DNA of 64,000 bases, from contig OX637356.1 of the NCBI GenBank assembly GCA_951799405.1, forward strand, positions 14,593,229 to 14,657,228, given 5' to 3'. Positions 9,823 to 19,464 of the stretch are shown one piece after another. The DNA is from Agapetus fuscipes. Its lineage: Eukaryota > Arthropoda > Insecta > Trichoptera > Glossosomatidae. The first letter of the stretch is position 1, and the number at the start of each line of letters is the position of its first letter. A program made the translations under genes and the position numbers. Under the pieces are notes generated by a model, which did not search any database, had not been told where the DNA came from, and was given only the letters and a program-made list of their open reading frames with translations.

Positions 9823-10396
9823 TGTGGTTCTAGTGGTGGCGTTTCGGATTCGTAAATAAAAGGTTGTGGGTTTGAATTCCAGCGGAGTACAAAAATCGGT
9901 TGTGGTATAAAATAAATACTCACGTAATCGAAAACAAATATGTTTTTCTTTTATCCTTAATGATGAACGATTACAAAGTTAATGCCTCTACAATCAACAA
10001 AAAAATACCATTTATATTTTCAAATATGATCTATTCCTTGACTTATAGAGGCTGACCACCCATACTGCAAAAAATGGTTCACTTTGCCAATGTCACCCCT
10101 GTTTCAGGGAAGGTCAGCCAGAGTTGCATGGCTTATGTTCATTTAAGATTGGGGTTTTATACTGTAGTTCCACATGCGGCATGTGTGAGCGCGAAATTGT
10201 GTGTGTCTGCTTGTGGAAATGCATTTAATATGAATCTCAAATGATAAATATCTTTGCAACTTAGATTTAGCTTTAGATCTAGGTATGCTGGGTTGAAAAA
10301 TTCATTTACCTTTACCAAAGCACGGTCACCAATCCAGCCTTACAGTCACAGGGCTTTGCTTGAAAATGGGCATTTTATAGTGACGACCAAGCTCGC
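9823..10396 (+). mobile_element. SINE2, split by a LINE-R tail
   Basis: The tRNA-like head is at 9,823-9,895 (degenerate A box TTCTAGTGGTGGC, B box GGGTTTGAATTCC). The body resumes with ATACCATTTATATTTTC (about 10,006) and continues at 10,283-10,396 (GCTGGGTTGAAAAATTCAT to GACGACCAAGCTCGCC). LINE-R copy 7 lies between, flanked by GATCTA on both sides (about 10,028 and 10,277), a plausible 6-bp target duplication. Confidence 0.75.
10033..10282 (+). repeat. LINE-R 3'-end repeat, copy 7
   Basis: The 245-bp unit with a small deletion near its start (TTATAGAGGCTGACC). It is inserted in SINE2. Confidence 0.85.
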
Positions 10397-10397
10397 C

Positions 10398-10870
10398 AAA
10401 ATTCCGGTAGATAGCTCAGGTTCGAATCCCACAGAGGGTGTCGGAAATGCTTTCCCGCTTCTAATCTAATCTAATCTAATCTAATCTAAGTTGCAAAGAT
10501 ATGTTACATTGGAGATTCACATTACATGCATTCCCACAACCAAGACACGTACCAGTTCGCGCTTGCACGTGCCTCATGTGAGCCTACAGCATAAAAACCA
10601 ATCTCAAACGGACATACACCCTGCAACTCTTGCCGTCCTTCCCTGTAACAGGGGTGACATTGGCAAAGTGAACCATTTTTTACAGCATGGGTGGTCAGCC
10701 GCATACCAACCTATAAGTCAAGGAACGATTTTATTTTAAAGCCAAAATAAAATACAGGCAATGTTTACTCAGCATCCACATGAAATGAGTACCAACTTTC
10801 TCGGGAGCTGGCAACCCCCACTTCAACTGGCGTAAGGCCGACTCTCTTACCCCTTTAAAAATAAATAGGT
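10398..10870 (+). mobile_element. SINE1, split by LINE-R copy 8
   Basis: The head at 10,398-10,460 has lost most of the segment between A and B boxes (GATAGCTCAG followed directly by GTTCGAATCCCAC). The body resumes at about 10,733 (CAAAATAAAATACAGGCAAT to AAAAATAAATAGGTTCC). Confidence 0.75.
10461..10726 (-). repeat. LINE-R 3'-end repeat, copy 8 (5-bp-tail subfamily)
   Basis: A complete unit with the ATGCGG diagnostic and a tail of about five TTAGA units (10,461-10,487). Confidence 0.9.
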
Positions 10871-11013
10871 TCCAAAAGGGGTTGCGTGTGCCTTGCCGGT
10901 ATTTTATTATGGATTGGAAAAAAACATCGAAACTGGAAATCATTTCTGGCGTTCTCGGTGGGATTCGAACCCGAGGTCTTGGTATGCACTCGACCGACTT
11001 AGCTATCGACCAG
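10866..11013 (-). mobile_element. SINE1, head half
   Basis: On the minus strand: A box TAGCTAAGTCGG-like, B box GGGTTCGAATCCC, then the CGGTGTTT..AATAAAATACCGGC body. Its orientation is opposite to the neighbouring SINE1. Confidence 0.7.
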
Positions 11014-11455
11014 ACTTTTGCGAATCAGGATAAACTTGTCAGAAAGGTGTTAGTTATTGAACTATCAACATGACAAAACTGCAGAAATGTTTTTTGTGTC
11101 ATTTCACCTTTTAGTCGCCTGCATGTAGTTCCAATTTAGGGCATGGCAATACTTCACCAGGAAAGACAAGTTGTATTTTTATTGCCGAGCGTGGCCTGGC
11201 AATACCATCGCTATAGCCAGGCCCTGTAAGCCTTTACTATATAGTACTCCCGCACGCAAATGCAATAAACCAATTATTTTTGTTAACGAATTCAGATCCT
11301 CTGCATTGAAGGCATAAATTTTACAAGTGTTTTAGCGTTTCATCCATTGCTTTTATATATCTACCACAAAAAAATGTAAAAATCCCTGTTTTAATGTATA
11401 CTTTAAAACAGGGATACAAACATCGCTATGTTAAAGGTAAAACTGCATGATGATG
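11014..11455. other. No gene; one short hairpin
   Basis: A small inverted repeat at about 11,387-11,414 (ATCCCTGTTTTAA with TTAAAACAGGGAT around a short loop) is the only structure seen. The rest is unassigned. Confidence 0.4.
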
Positions 11456-11646
11456 AGTTGATGATTTCTTTATAGCGCCGTTTCGTGATGTAGTCACTCC
11501 AAGGGCGCTGGTGCAAACGATGCCAGAAATTTGCTTGTCTTCAGTGCATTTCGGAACTTTTCATGGTCCTGTAACTCCCTCACATGATGTGGCAGGTGGT
11601 TCCAGGCCAGAGGGCCAGCAACTGCAAATGCACGCTCTCCAAACAT
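11455..11646 (-). pseudogene. LINE RT C-terminal end with (ATC)n tail
   Basis: The minus strand encodes RAFAVAGPLAWNHLPHHVRE, continues through HEKFRNALKTSKFLASF, and stops at 11,494-11,496. This is the common end of CR1/Jockey-type ORF2. The 3' tail (ATGATG repeats) follows at 11,455. It is 5'-truncated. A sister copy is at 14,841-15,045. Confidence 0.75.
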
Positions 11647-11650
11647 AAGT

Positions 11651-11745
11651 GGCATATTAAGCTAACACGGGTTTCTCAGATAAATGCACATTATTTCCTG
11701 TTTTCTACGAGAGAAAACACTACGTAAGTGTGAAAATTCTGTGTT
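11651..11745 (+). repeat. Dispersed repeat 'R', copy 1
   Basis: About 95 bp starting TGGCATATTAAGCTAACACG and containing TTTTCTACGAGAGAAAACAC. Related copies are at 44,928-45,040 (minus), 58,388-58,483 (plus) and 60,553-60,650 (minus). The family is unknown. Confidence 0.6.
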
Positions 11746-11817
11746 GGTCTTGGTCTTGAGTACAAAAATAAAATAAAATTTAAATATACTTTTAAAAAGG
11801 GCAAATTACATGAATAA

Positions 11818-11948
11818 GGCCCAGTATTTTCAACTTTAGCTAATGTGACTTTAAACTATCATAAAAACTACCCACAAGATTGATATAAGTGCGTCCTTTT
11901 CATTATGTATAAAGTCGCTATGCTAACGTTGAAAATACCGGGCTTAAG
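11818..11948. mobile_element. Small inverted-repeat element (MITE-like)
   Basis: The ends are inverted: GCCCAGTATTTTCAACTTTA on the left matches TAACGTTGAAAATACCGGGC on the right, and the similarity extends about 35 bp inwards. Single ends of the same family occur near 46,008 and 62,447. Confidence 0.5.
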
Positions 11949-12260
11949 TAATTCAAAAATTCTTCGATTTTGTTTTGGCTCTCCTCATTTGCATTTTTTG
12001 ACCCATCCCATTGTTCCTTTCGCACACAGATATATTTGTTCTTAAATATCATTCTCTGTGAAGAAGGTACATAGCGTTTGATATCGTGGGTATCTATGAA
12101 TAGCACTGTGTACACATTAAACACCATTTAATCATAGTTTAAACACATGATAATGCCTGTGTTAATACAATTGTCAGTATTAGTCAGTCAGTAATCACAT
12201 GTATTACCTACGTAGCAGATATGTGACATACAGTGTTAGTCCTGCAACCATTGACTTATA

Positions 12261-12648
12261 ATATCTGTACCTTAGAGCATAAACAACGGTAGTCACATTT
12301 AGTAAAATGTGCAGGAGACGAGTTTTAGTGAAAATGTGCACTTTTTTAAACCATCATAACTTCTAAACTAGACGAGATATTTTTGATCTGTAAAAACTGT
12401 TTATTATCTTTTATCGATATTTATTTAATGTGAAGTAATGTGAACGACGTATGTGGAACTTCCGTGGTTTATGCTCGCACTTTTATGTGCATCCCATATT
12501 TATTACACTTGATATCTCAATAACTATGAGTCCGAAGACTCCAATATTTTACCACTTATAGAACAGCTAATTATAATAATTTCTGCATCATTTACTCAAA
12601 AACGCAAAAAAGTGGACTTCCGTTGTTTATGCTCTAAGGTACAGATAT
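12261..12648. mobile_element. MITE with 29-bp perfect inverted ends
   Basis: Positions 12,261-12,289 and 12,620-12,648 are exact inverse complements (core CCTTAGAGCATAAACAACGG), and similarity continues a few bases inwards. It is 388 bp long with no coding capacity. I found no convincing target duplication. Confidence 0.65.
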
Positions 12649-12650
12649 CT

Positions 12651-13754
12651 GTGGACTAGAAATTATTTGAACGAAAACAGACATATATATCTGTCTCAAC
12701 TTACTTACGAAAATGGTCATTAGTTAGAAAGAGAACAAAGAACTTCACAGTTGCATTTCCATATGTACAAAAAACTCGGCAAAACGAAAAAAAAATATTG
12801 AATGTTGGTACCATTGCAATAATGGCTGCCGATTAGACCGGAAATAGCTGGAGTTGACAGATAACACGCGTTATAAATATTGTGATCGCCAAAATTGGTG
12901 TCAATATTTCATATTTTCAAGGTGTGTATTCATATTTTAATTTTATCACTCATTTCATTGTAACTATTGTGATATTTAATCTGTCATATTTGTAATTGTT
13001 GCCGCCGTACATTGGGGGCACCACTGCAACGTTTGACAGGAGAGGAACGCAAGTGGGAACAAGTATGTATCAATTGAGTATGTTAGTTTCCGCTCCCCTA
13101 TGTTATGACCCAATGCCTACAACCATTGAGGTATAATATTGATGGAGAAGAAACTTGCTTACGCTATTGATGCATACTATATGGCTCACCTGCCAATAGA
13201 ATTCGTCCCCGTTGTCATTGTTTGTATTTTGTCCAACATAGAAAATTTCACATGAGCAATGTTTGTATGTGTACTGAAACAATGTGTCTTATACAAAAAA
13301 CTGTAAATTAATTAAAAATATATTTAAAACTTCTCTCACATTATCGCGTTTTACGTTTTTTTTTGTAAGCTCAGATTCTGTATAATGTGATTTTTAAGTC
13401 AATTTCATTGAAAGGTCATCTTTAAATCAAATGGTAGATAAGCCAAACAAGCACTTTTTCTTATTTTCTCCATTTTGTGTTTCGACATCCAATGCCGTAA
13501 CGATTTAAAATAATGCCTTTTTTATGAAAAAAATGACCATTTTACCGACCAAAACGCACAGTATCAGCGCAGGCATGAATTTCAAAGCTGCCAACTTTAT
13601 GGAAGAAAATTGTAGTTTCACCAAAGTTTTTTGTTTACAACGAAAAGACACTGTGAAGACCTTTGTTCTCTTTCTAACTAAGGACGATTTGCGGTTAAGT
13701 TAGTTGAAACGGATATAGTGTCTGGTGTTTTTGTTAAAATAATTTCTAGCCCAC
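12651..13754. mobile_element. Foldback-like element with about 110-bp imperfect inverted arms
   Basis: The left arm (about 12,651-12,765) and the right arm (about 13,637-13,754) are inverse complements with scattered mismatches. Shared pieces are CTAGAAATTATTT at the tips and TTAGTTAGAAAGAGAACAAAG further in. Positions 13,240-13,390 resemble, in reverse, the interior of the MITE at 35,082-35,342. No ORF of note. Confidence 0.55.
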
Positions 13755-13841
13755 GAATAACATATTATACGTCAATGCCTACAACAGCTCTCGGAATACA
13801 ATATATATACTTCGAAGGACATTTAGATAGGTAAATTTACA

Positions 13842-14096
13842 CTAATCTAATCTAATCTAAGTTGCAAATATATGTTACATTGGAGATTCACATTACATGC
13901 ATTCCCACAACCAGACACGTACAAGTTCGCGCTTGCACATGCCTCATGTGAGCCTACAACACAAAAACCAAATCTCAAATGGACATACACCCTGCAACTC
14001 TTGCCGTCCTTCCCTGTAACATGGGTGACATTGACAAAGTGAACCATTTTTACAGCATGGGTGGTCAGCCGCATACCAACCTAAAAGTCAAGGAAC
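13842..14096 (-). repeat. LINE-R 3'-end repeat, copy 9 (5-bp-tail subfamily)
   Basis: A complete unit with the ATGCGG diagnostic and a (TTAGA)n tail at 13,842-13,860. Confidence 0.88.
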
Positions 14097-14189
14097 TAAT
14101 CAAGTCAAGTCAAGTTAAAGAACCAATGGCTTTAAATCTAGTTACAATATTGTAGACAATTTTTTGAAAAATATTTTTGGATTTTAGTT

Positions 14190-14307
14190 TGTATGTACCT
14201 ACACATTCAGCATTTGTAAGCGCAAACTTACACGTGTCTGTTTGTGGGCATGCATTCTATATGAGTTTTGAATGTAATATATTTTTACAACTTAGATTAT
14301 AGATTTA
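14190..14307 (+). repeat. LINE-R 3'-end repeat, copy 10 (3' half only)
   Basis: Starts within the unit (CACATTCAGCATTTGTAAGCG) and ends ACAACTTAGATTATAGAT. It is 5'-truncated. Confidence 0.75.
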
Positions 14308-14524
14308 AACCTAGTTTCAGCATACGTTAATTCCCCGTTAATATGATTGTCAGAATCGGTCTGTCGCATGCATTATGTAGCAGGTATTCTAGTACACATA
14401 TACCGCGTTCAGTGTTTACCTCCAGACAGATCCCGTAAACGCCTGCTCAATTAATCATCACATAATGTCTGAATTAATGACTTTGGTGTTTGCTGTTTAC
14501 ATACATTTCACTGTCGGCGAATGT

Positions 14525-14590
14525 GTCCTCGTTACTATGGGGCTGCGACAGGGTTCTCTACTTGTACCGTTGCTGTTTATTCTCTATTTT
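14525..14590 (+). pseudogene. LINE RT fragment (GxxQGS motif)
   Basis: Encodes TMGLRQGSLLVPLLFILYF, the RT block usually written G(V/L)PQGSxLGPLLFxLYIN. A stop follows. It is probably the same degraded element as the C-terminal piece at 14,841. Confidence 0.6.
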
Positions 14591-14835
14591 TAAAGGAATT
14601 CTCTGCGGGGGAATCCCTAGATTTCAGAGACTCTATGGGGCTATGACACTTGTTGTCGTGTCGCAGATGTGTTTGCTGGTGATGTGGGAGTTTATGTCCT
14701 GATCCTTTGTAGCAGTGCTGTTTGTAACATAGTGTTGTGGTGTGTGTTGCGTTTGCTTTGTTTTGAGACACTGAAAGGAAGTGGTGATTGATATTGGTTT
14801 TGAATAGATAAAGTTTAAATTGGGGTGGGAACACA
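14577..14835 (-). pseudogene. LINE 3' fragment, minus strand
   Basis: On the minus strand it includes FKLYLFKTNINHHFLS, the same block as FNPAVFKTNINRHFLAAP at 48,290. The shared downstream sequence is CCTAGATT...GGAGTCTCCCGCAC-like. It appears inserted between two parts of a plus-strand LINE remnant. Confidence 0.5.
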
Positions 14836-14840
14836 GATAC

Positions 14841-15045
14841 CGTGCATTTGCAGTTGCTCGTGCATTTACAGTTGCTGGTCCTTTGGCGTGGAATCACCTA
14901 CCACATCATGTGAGAGAGCTAGAGGACCATGAAAAGTTCCGAAATGCACTGAAGACAAGCAAATTTCTGGCATCATTTGCACAAGCGCCCTTGGAGTGAC
15001 TACATTACGAAATGGCGCTATAAAGAAATCATCAACTCATCATCA
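14841..15045 (+). pseudogene. LINE RT C-terminal end with (ATC)n tail
   Basis: Encodes RAFTVAGPLAWNHLPHHVRE through HEKFRNALKTSKFLASFAQ to a TGA. The 3' UTR ends TCATCATCATCAC. A short tandem duplication (GCATTTGCAGTTGCT / GCATTTACAGTTGCT) precedes it. Confidence 0.75.
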
Positions 15046-15436
15046 TCACCGGTTACTAGTTCCATAAACGGGCAGTTTGGTAAAGGAATGAGTCATAAAA
15101 ACACCAAGTTCTCGTAGTTTTGATATCGACTGCAAAGGGATGGATGTGAGCCGTTCTACGAGTTGCCCTTGTTGTGAAAAGGAGGTATGTCATTCCGATA
15201 TAGTTATTTATGCCACTGCCTAATAATGATAGTCTTTGTAACACGAGTGCTAGTTTGCACAATAGACTGCAAGAGTAGTACAAAGACTAATTACGTGCAG
15301 TGGCATACAATACATTTTCTACGACCATGAAATAAATAACAAAATAGTAAATAATAGTCATTATAATGTACTCGTCCATTTGAAGTAATTAAAACCTTAC
15401 TTTTGTCAAAACGTGTAAATTATCATTCTTTTCGAT

Positions 15437-15672
15437 TATCTTATCTTATCTAAGTTGCAAAGATATATTACATTTAGGATTCATTTAAATTTTATGCCCA
15501 CAAACAGACACATATAAGGTCGCGCTTATACATGCCGCATATAAGGTTAAGCATTCAAACCCAAAACTCAAATAAACATAAGCCCTACAACTACTGAAGT
15601 CATTGGCAAAGTGAGCCAAGTTTTTACAGCATAGGTGGTTAACCTTATAACGACCTATTAGCCAAGTAACTG
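15437..15672 (-). repeat. LINE-R 3'-end repeat, copy 11 (diverged)
   Basis: The tail is ATAAG-like (TCTTATCTTATC on the plus strand). The unit carries several deletions in the middle and ends near GCCAAGTAAC. Confidence 0.75.
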
Positions 15673-15711
15673 TTTAAGTTTGTTTTTTTTTTAGCGGGGA
15701 AAATATCTGGC

Positions 15712-15777
15712 CCTGCAACTCTTGCCGACCTTCCCTGAAACAGGAGTGACATCTTGGCAAAGTGAACCATTTTTTAA
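15712..15777 (-). repeat. LINE-R 3'-end repeat, copy 12 (fragment)
   Basis: Only the central piece CAACTCTTGCCGACCTTCCC to CAAAGTGAACCATTTTTTA remains. Confidence 0.7.
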
Positions 15778-15889
15778 TGAACTCATTTTTCGAAAACAAA
15801 ATCGTATATCGCCACCTTTGGTTCTATACGACTCCTGTCAGTAAAAAAGTCACAAGTTAACATGAGAATGTGGGGAGTTAGTTAAGATA

Positions 15890-16010
15890 AGAGTATGTAT
15901 GAGGAAAATAATGGGTGTTGAAGAGATGAAAGAGATATGCAAGGACTGAGAAAAATGGAGACGCATCTGCGGAGGTACCGGCCACCCCTAGTGGAACGGT
16001 GGCAAGATAC
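15890..16010 (+). pseudogene. RTE-type LINE ORF end, second family
   Basis: Encodes MRKIMGVEEMKEICKD, an in-frame stop, then EKWRRICGGTGHP. This matches the better copy on the minus strand at 45,685-45,885 (MKKVMDMNELKEVCKDRKKW). Confidence 0.65.
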
Positions 16011-16350
16011 AGTACAGTATAGTACAAGTTGATCTAAAGATTGTTAATCTTCATCATTTATAGCAGTTCCTAAAACTAAAGCTTACTTTTGTTACTGAAG
16101 CGCTAAGTCTTCTCTAGAGAAATAATAGAGAGAGGTATTTTGAACGCAACGCTACAAAAGTGATTCTCTCAGAAGAGATAGGTCAGGTATTCGTCTGTCT
16201 CACTATGTCGTCTTGACACACAATGGAACAGAGAGAGACGTAAGATTAACACGTTGTTTATCGCTACATTTTCATATGAAACAAGCTCTGAAGATTATAT
16301 GACTTATTCTTGCTTGCACCGCTTTGTCTAGAATAGTGGTTCGCAATTTT
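16011..16350. other. No recognised feature
   Basis: Unassigned sequence between a LINE remnant and the minisatellite. Confidence 0.4.
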
Positions 16351-16354
16351 ATGG

Positions 16355-16775
16355 GGCCCATCGCCCCTTTCTGGAGCTTTACAAGCACCTATCACCCCTT
16401 TCTGCAAGTTGACAAGAACCTATCGCCCCTTTCTGGAAGTTCACAAGAACCTATCGCCTCTTTCTGGAAATTGACAAGAACCTATCTCCCCTTTCTGGAA
16501 GTTGACAAGCACCTATCGCCTCTTTCTGTAAGTTGACAAGCACCTATTGGCCCTTTTTGTAAGTTGATAAGCACCTATCACCCCTTTCTGGAATTTGACA
16601 AGCACCTATGACCTCTCTCTGGAAGTTGACAAGCACCTATCCCCCCTCTCTGGAAGTTGACAAGTACCAATCGCCCCTTTCTGGAAGTTGATAAGCACCT
16701 ATCGCCCCTTTCTGGAAGTTGACAAGCATTTATCGCCCCTGTCTGGAAGTTGACAAGGACCTATCACACCTTTTT
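16355..16775 (+). repeat. Minisatellite, 31-bp unit, about 13 copies
   Basis: Tandem units read ACAAGCACCTATCGCCCC followed by TTTCTGGAAGTTG, with point changes between copies. Units are directly adjacent with no spacers. Because 31 is not a multiple of three, it does not encode a repeat protein. Confidence 0.9.
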
Positions 16776-16856
16776 TATTTTACTTGTATGCTAAATTTTA
16801 ATTTTTAATCTAAAGTAAAGCATAAAAGTTACATTATTTCCAAAATTTTTCATTCT

Positions 16857-16975
16857 GTCCTATCAATAGCTCAGTTGATAGAATGCTTGCGTTCCAAGCA
16901 AGAAGGCTAGGATTCGATACTCACCAAAGGTATAAGAAATGATTTCCCGTTTCGGTGTTTGTTATACCAGCAAGG
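16857..16975 (+). mobile_element. SINE1 head
   Basis: A box TAGCTCAGTTGATAG and B box AGGATTCGATACT, followed by TTTCCCGTTTCGGTGTTTGT. The body is lost. A short SINE2-like piece (AAGGTCCATCCAGTCTTACA) follows near 16,985. Confidence 0.7.
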
Positions 16976-17029
16976 CAAAAGCAAAGGTCCATCCAGTCTT
17001 ACAGAAGTTAAGTCTTATTTAAAAATACC

Positions 17030-17097
17030 TCGCGAGGATTGGAACCCGAGCTCTCGGCATGGATTGCAAGCACTCTGCCAACTGAACCATGGACCGG
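17030..17097 (-). mobile_element. SINE1 head, minus strand
   Basis: On the minus strand: TGGTTCAGTTGGCAGAGTGC and a B box like GGGTTCCAATCC. It faces the plus-strand head at 16,857. Confidence 0.65.
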
Positions 17098-17395
17098 ATG
17101 GCGCATTTTATAAATTTTGGAAGCCTGTGGTGTAGAGACTAGAGGTGCAAGTGACATGTGAGATGATACAGTGCGACAAACGCAGCTTTGTGTGTCGCTA
17201 TCTCCCGAGAAGCGCGTCCCCGCGGCGCAACTTTGGACGGCAAATGCGCAGTTTACAGCTGGCGAGCTGTACGTGGCATCGGGACGCCTGCAAGCTGAGA
17301 TTTATATCTGAGAGACTATCACTTCAAGACGTACACTGCACTAGGGATGCCATGGATGTATCAAAAACATCGGATAAACTATCGGTTGATGCAGC

Positions 17396-17460
17396 CTCGT
17401 CGTCAGATAAGAAGTAATTTTGAGGACCGTGCTTTCCAGATTCGCACGAACGATGGAGTG
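17396..17460 (+). pseudogene. LINE RT C-terminal trace
   Basis: Encodes RRQIRSNFEDRAFQIRTNDG, close to RRQIRTNFGDRAFRV in the remnant at 31,115. A 90-codon frame just upstream (17,145-17,417) overlaps in another frame and is not recognised. Confidence 0.45.
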
Positions 17461-17476
17461 AAACAGACCCGGAGTA

Positions 17477-17671
17477 TATAATCTATAATCTAAGTTGCAA
17501 GGATAAATTCATTTAAAGCTCTCAGATGTAGGTATGCCCACAAACAAACACGTGTTGTTCGCGCTTACAAATGTTGAATGTGTACTTACAAATAAAATCC
17601 AAACCTCAAATGAACATAAGCTCTACAACTTTTGCCGACCTTCCCTGACACAGGGGTGACATTGGCAAAGA
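17477..17671 (-). repeat. LINE-R 3'-end repeat, copy 13 (7-bp tail)
   Basis: Tail of TATAATC units on the plus strand at 17,477-17,492, then the unit up to GACATTGGCAAAG. The part beyond is missing. Confidence 0.8.
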
Positions 17672-17792
17672 GATTCAATTAAATTGATAAATGATTGAGT
17701 AAAGGATTCAAAATCTTTTGTCAATTTAAAGCACTAAAAACGCACCTTATTCGTGATAAGTTCGACTCTTGAGGTGTGCCAGCTGAAAAAAT

Positions 17793-18013
17793 ATGCTTAC
17801 ATTTAAGGCTCATATATTAAATGCATGCCCACAGACAGGCGCATGTAAGTTTGTACCAACGCATTCTGCATGCATGCATACAAATAAAAAAAGCTCATAT
17901 GAACATAATATATCTAACAATTCCTGCTGCCTTTTCCTGAAACTGGGGTGGCATCCGCAAAAGTGAACCACTTTTTATAGCACGGGGGGTCAGGCTCATC
18001 TCATACCAACCTA
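17793..18013 (-). repeat. LINE-R 3'-end repeat, copy 14 (old)
   Basis: A diverged unit: order of blocks is kept (GCCCACAGACAGGCGCATG, CTTTTCCTGAAACTGGGGTG, CATACCAACCTATT) but with many changes. No tail remains. Confidence 0.65.
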
Positions 18014-18558
18014 TTTTAAGGATTATTAACCACTTTAGCTACTCGTAGTTTACTGATTATGTTTTAGTTTATGTTACTTTAGATAAGATGATTAATAAAC
18101 AGCTGTATGCAAATGTTCTTTTATTAAGTCTATCTCTACTATCACTCAAGGAGCACAAAAAATATAAATGATATAAATGAATTTTCGGCTGACACGGATT
18201 TATTTTTATTTCGTATATATTATATTCGGATACCATATCCGTAACCGAAACAGTTTTGAATAATTTCGAATTTGGGCGAAGCTCACTTTAATTATATCTT
18301 GAGACGTTTTCCATATAAATAACTTATATCCGAAACTGAAACTAGCTGATATCCGAAGTAATTTCATATCCAGACCGAAATAATGTCATTACTTCATTCG
18401 TATCCGTATCCATATCCGAGATTTCATATCCGTAACAACCCTACACTGCATGACCCCTTCAAATTCCTCAAATATGAAACTTGACGCAAAGGATGGAAAA
18501 GTTTTAAGTCCTTTCTTGAATATAACAATAATGGTAAAACACATAAGCCTAATGGACT
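18014..18558. other. No gene; TATCCG-rich stretch
   Basis: At 18,205-18,440 the motif ATATCCG or its variants recurs roughly ten times on both sides of CGAAAC pieces. I see no gene. It may be part of an old transposon. Confidence 0.35.
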
Positions 18559-19120
18559 GGGCCGGTCTTATAAACATCTGTTAGTTCAATGTCGTACCAA
18601 ATTTACCGAAATATAATACAAACGTCACAATTTTCGTCTTATAAGAATCCGTTTGTTTTATTTCCGTAAAAGTTACCGACAGATCTAACCGACGGCCGAC
18701 CCATCGATTAATGGCAGATATACCGGCCGGTTAGTTAAGGTTTGAGGTTAGGTCAGCTGTCAAAGAATTGTTTCTTTGCGGTGAGTTTTGCGTGTCATTG
18801 GACTACTACGCTCTATCCTGTTGAAGATAATTTCTTCCGAAAGTGATAGATAATGCATTAAAATTGCGCTGTCTGAGTCGTTTTCGTATTTGTCAAAAGC
18901 AACTTTAGGTTATGTTTCGTCTTTGACAGCAAACGGATGACGTATGTTCATGAATGCACGCAAAAATCATTGAAAATACGAGTGCATTATTGAGAACTAA
19001 CGGACGGTTAAAAAAGCTTTATAGGACGACCATCGGTAAGATCAGTCGGTAAACGTCCATCCGTTAGTAACTTGCCGAGATACTTACGGATATTTGGTCT
19101 CTCGTTTATAAGACCGGCCC
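18559..19120. mobile_element. Inverted-repeat element, 562 bp
   Basis: GGGCCGGTCTTATAAAC at 18,559-18,575 is repeated inverted at 19,104-19,120. The interior contains several CGGT/CCGT pieces but no coding frame. I could not see a target duplication. Confidence 0.55.
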
Positions 19121-19181
19121 TTGTTGCGCATTGAAAACAGAGACTTGGCATGACAGAAAAAGAGTCTCTCTGGTTTCGGCT

Positions 19182-19345
19182 AAGCTACACATATTGTGTA
19201 ACTACTTGCCGCATTGTATCCGAAGTGGTCGCAAGTGGCGTGTGGAACTGATTTATTTACAGGTAAGGGATCTTGCTTTACGCCTTCCACAATTGAAGCC
19301 GAGGTTTCGGGTTTCCTAGCTCCCGAAGGGGTGGTTCTCATTGCA
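19182..19345 (-). mobile_element. SINE1 3' half
   Basis: On the minus strand it matches GGGAGCTAGGAAACCC through CTTGCCGC to ATGTGTAGCTTAGCC. Confidence 0.65.
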
Positions 19346-19464
19346 AAAACAGACATGTGTACGTTCGCGCTTACAGATGCTGCTAAAACTGGGAGGAGGG
19401 ACGGGGCATTAGCAAAAGTGAAACAAGTGACCGGTCCGTAGTCCAGGTGGTAACACTTCGAGAT
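19346..19464. repeat. Mosaic of LINE-R and SINE2 scraps
   Basis: A scrap of the LINE-R unit (ACAGACATGTGTACGTTCGC, then AGCAAAAGTGAAAC) abuts a SINE2 head scrap (GACCGGTCCGTAGTCCAGGT at 19,429-19,448). Confidence 0.5.

Noticed and set aside
10461..10487. Telomere-type repeat (TTAGA resembling TTAGG)
   Set aside because: Short runs always sit at the 3' end of LINE-R copies, so they are retrotransposon tails and not telomeric arrays.
16355..16775. CRISPR-like array
   Set aside because: Units are contiguous with no unique spacers, and the genome is eukaryotic. It is a minisatellite.
17145..17417. A 90-codon plus-strand frame
   Set aside because: It overlaps a LINE trace in another frame and shows no motif.
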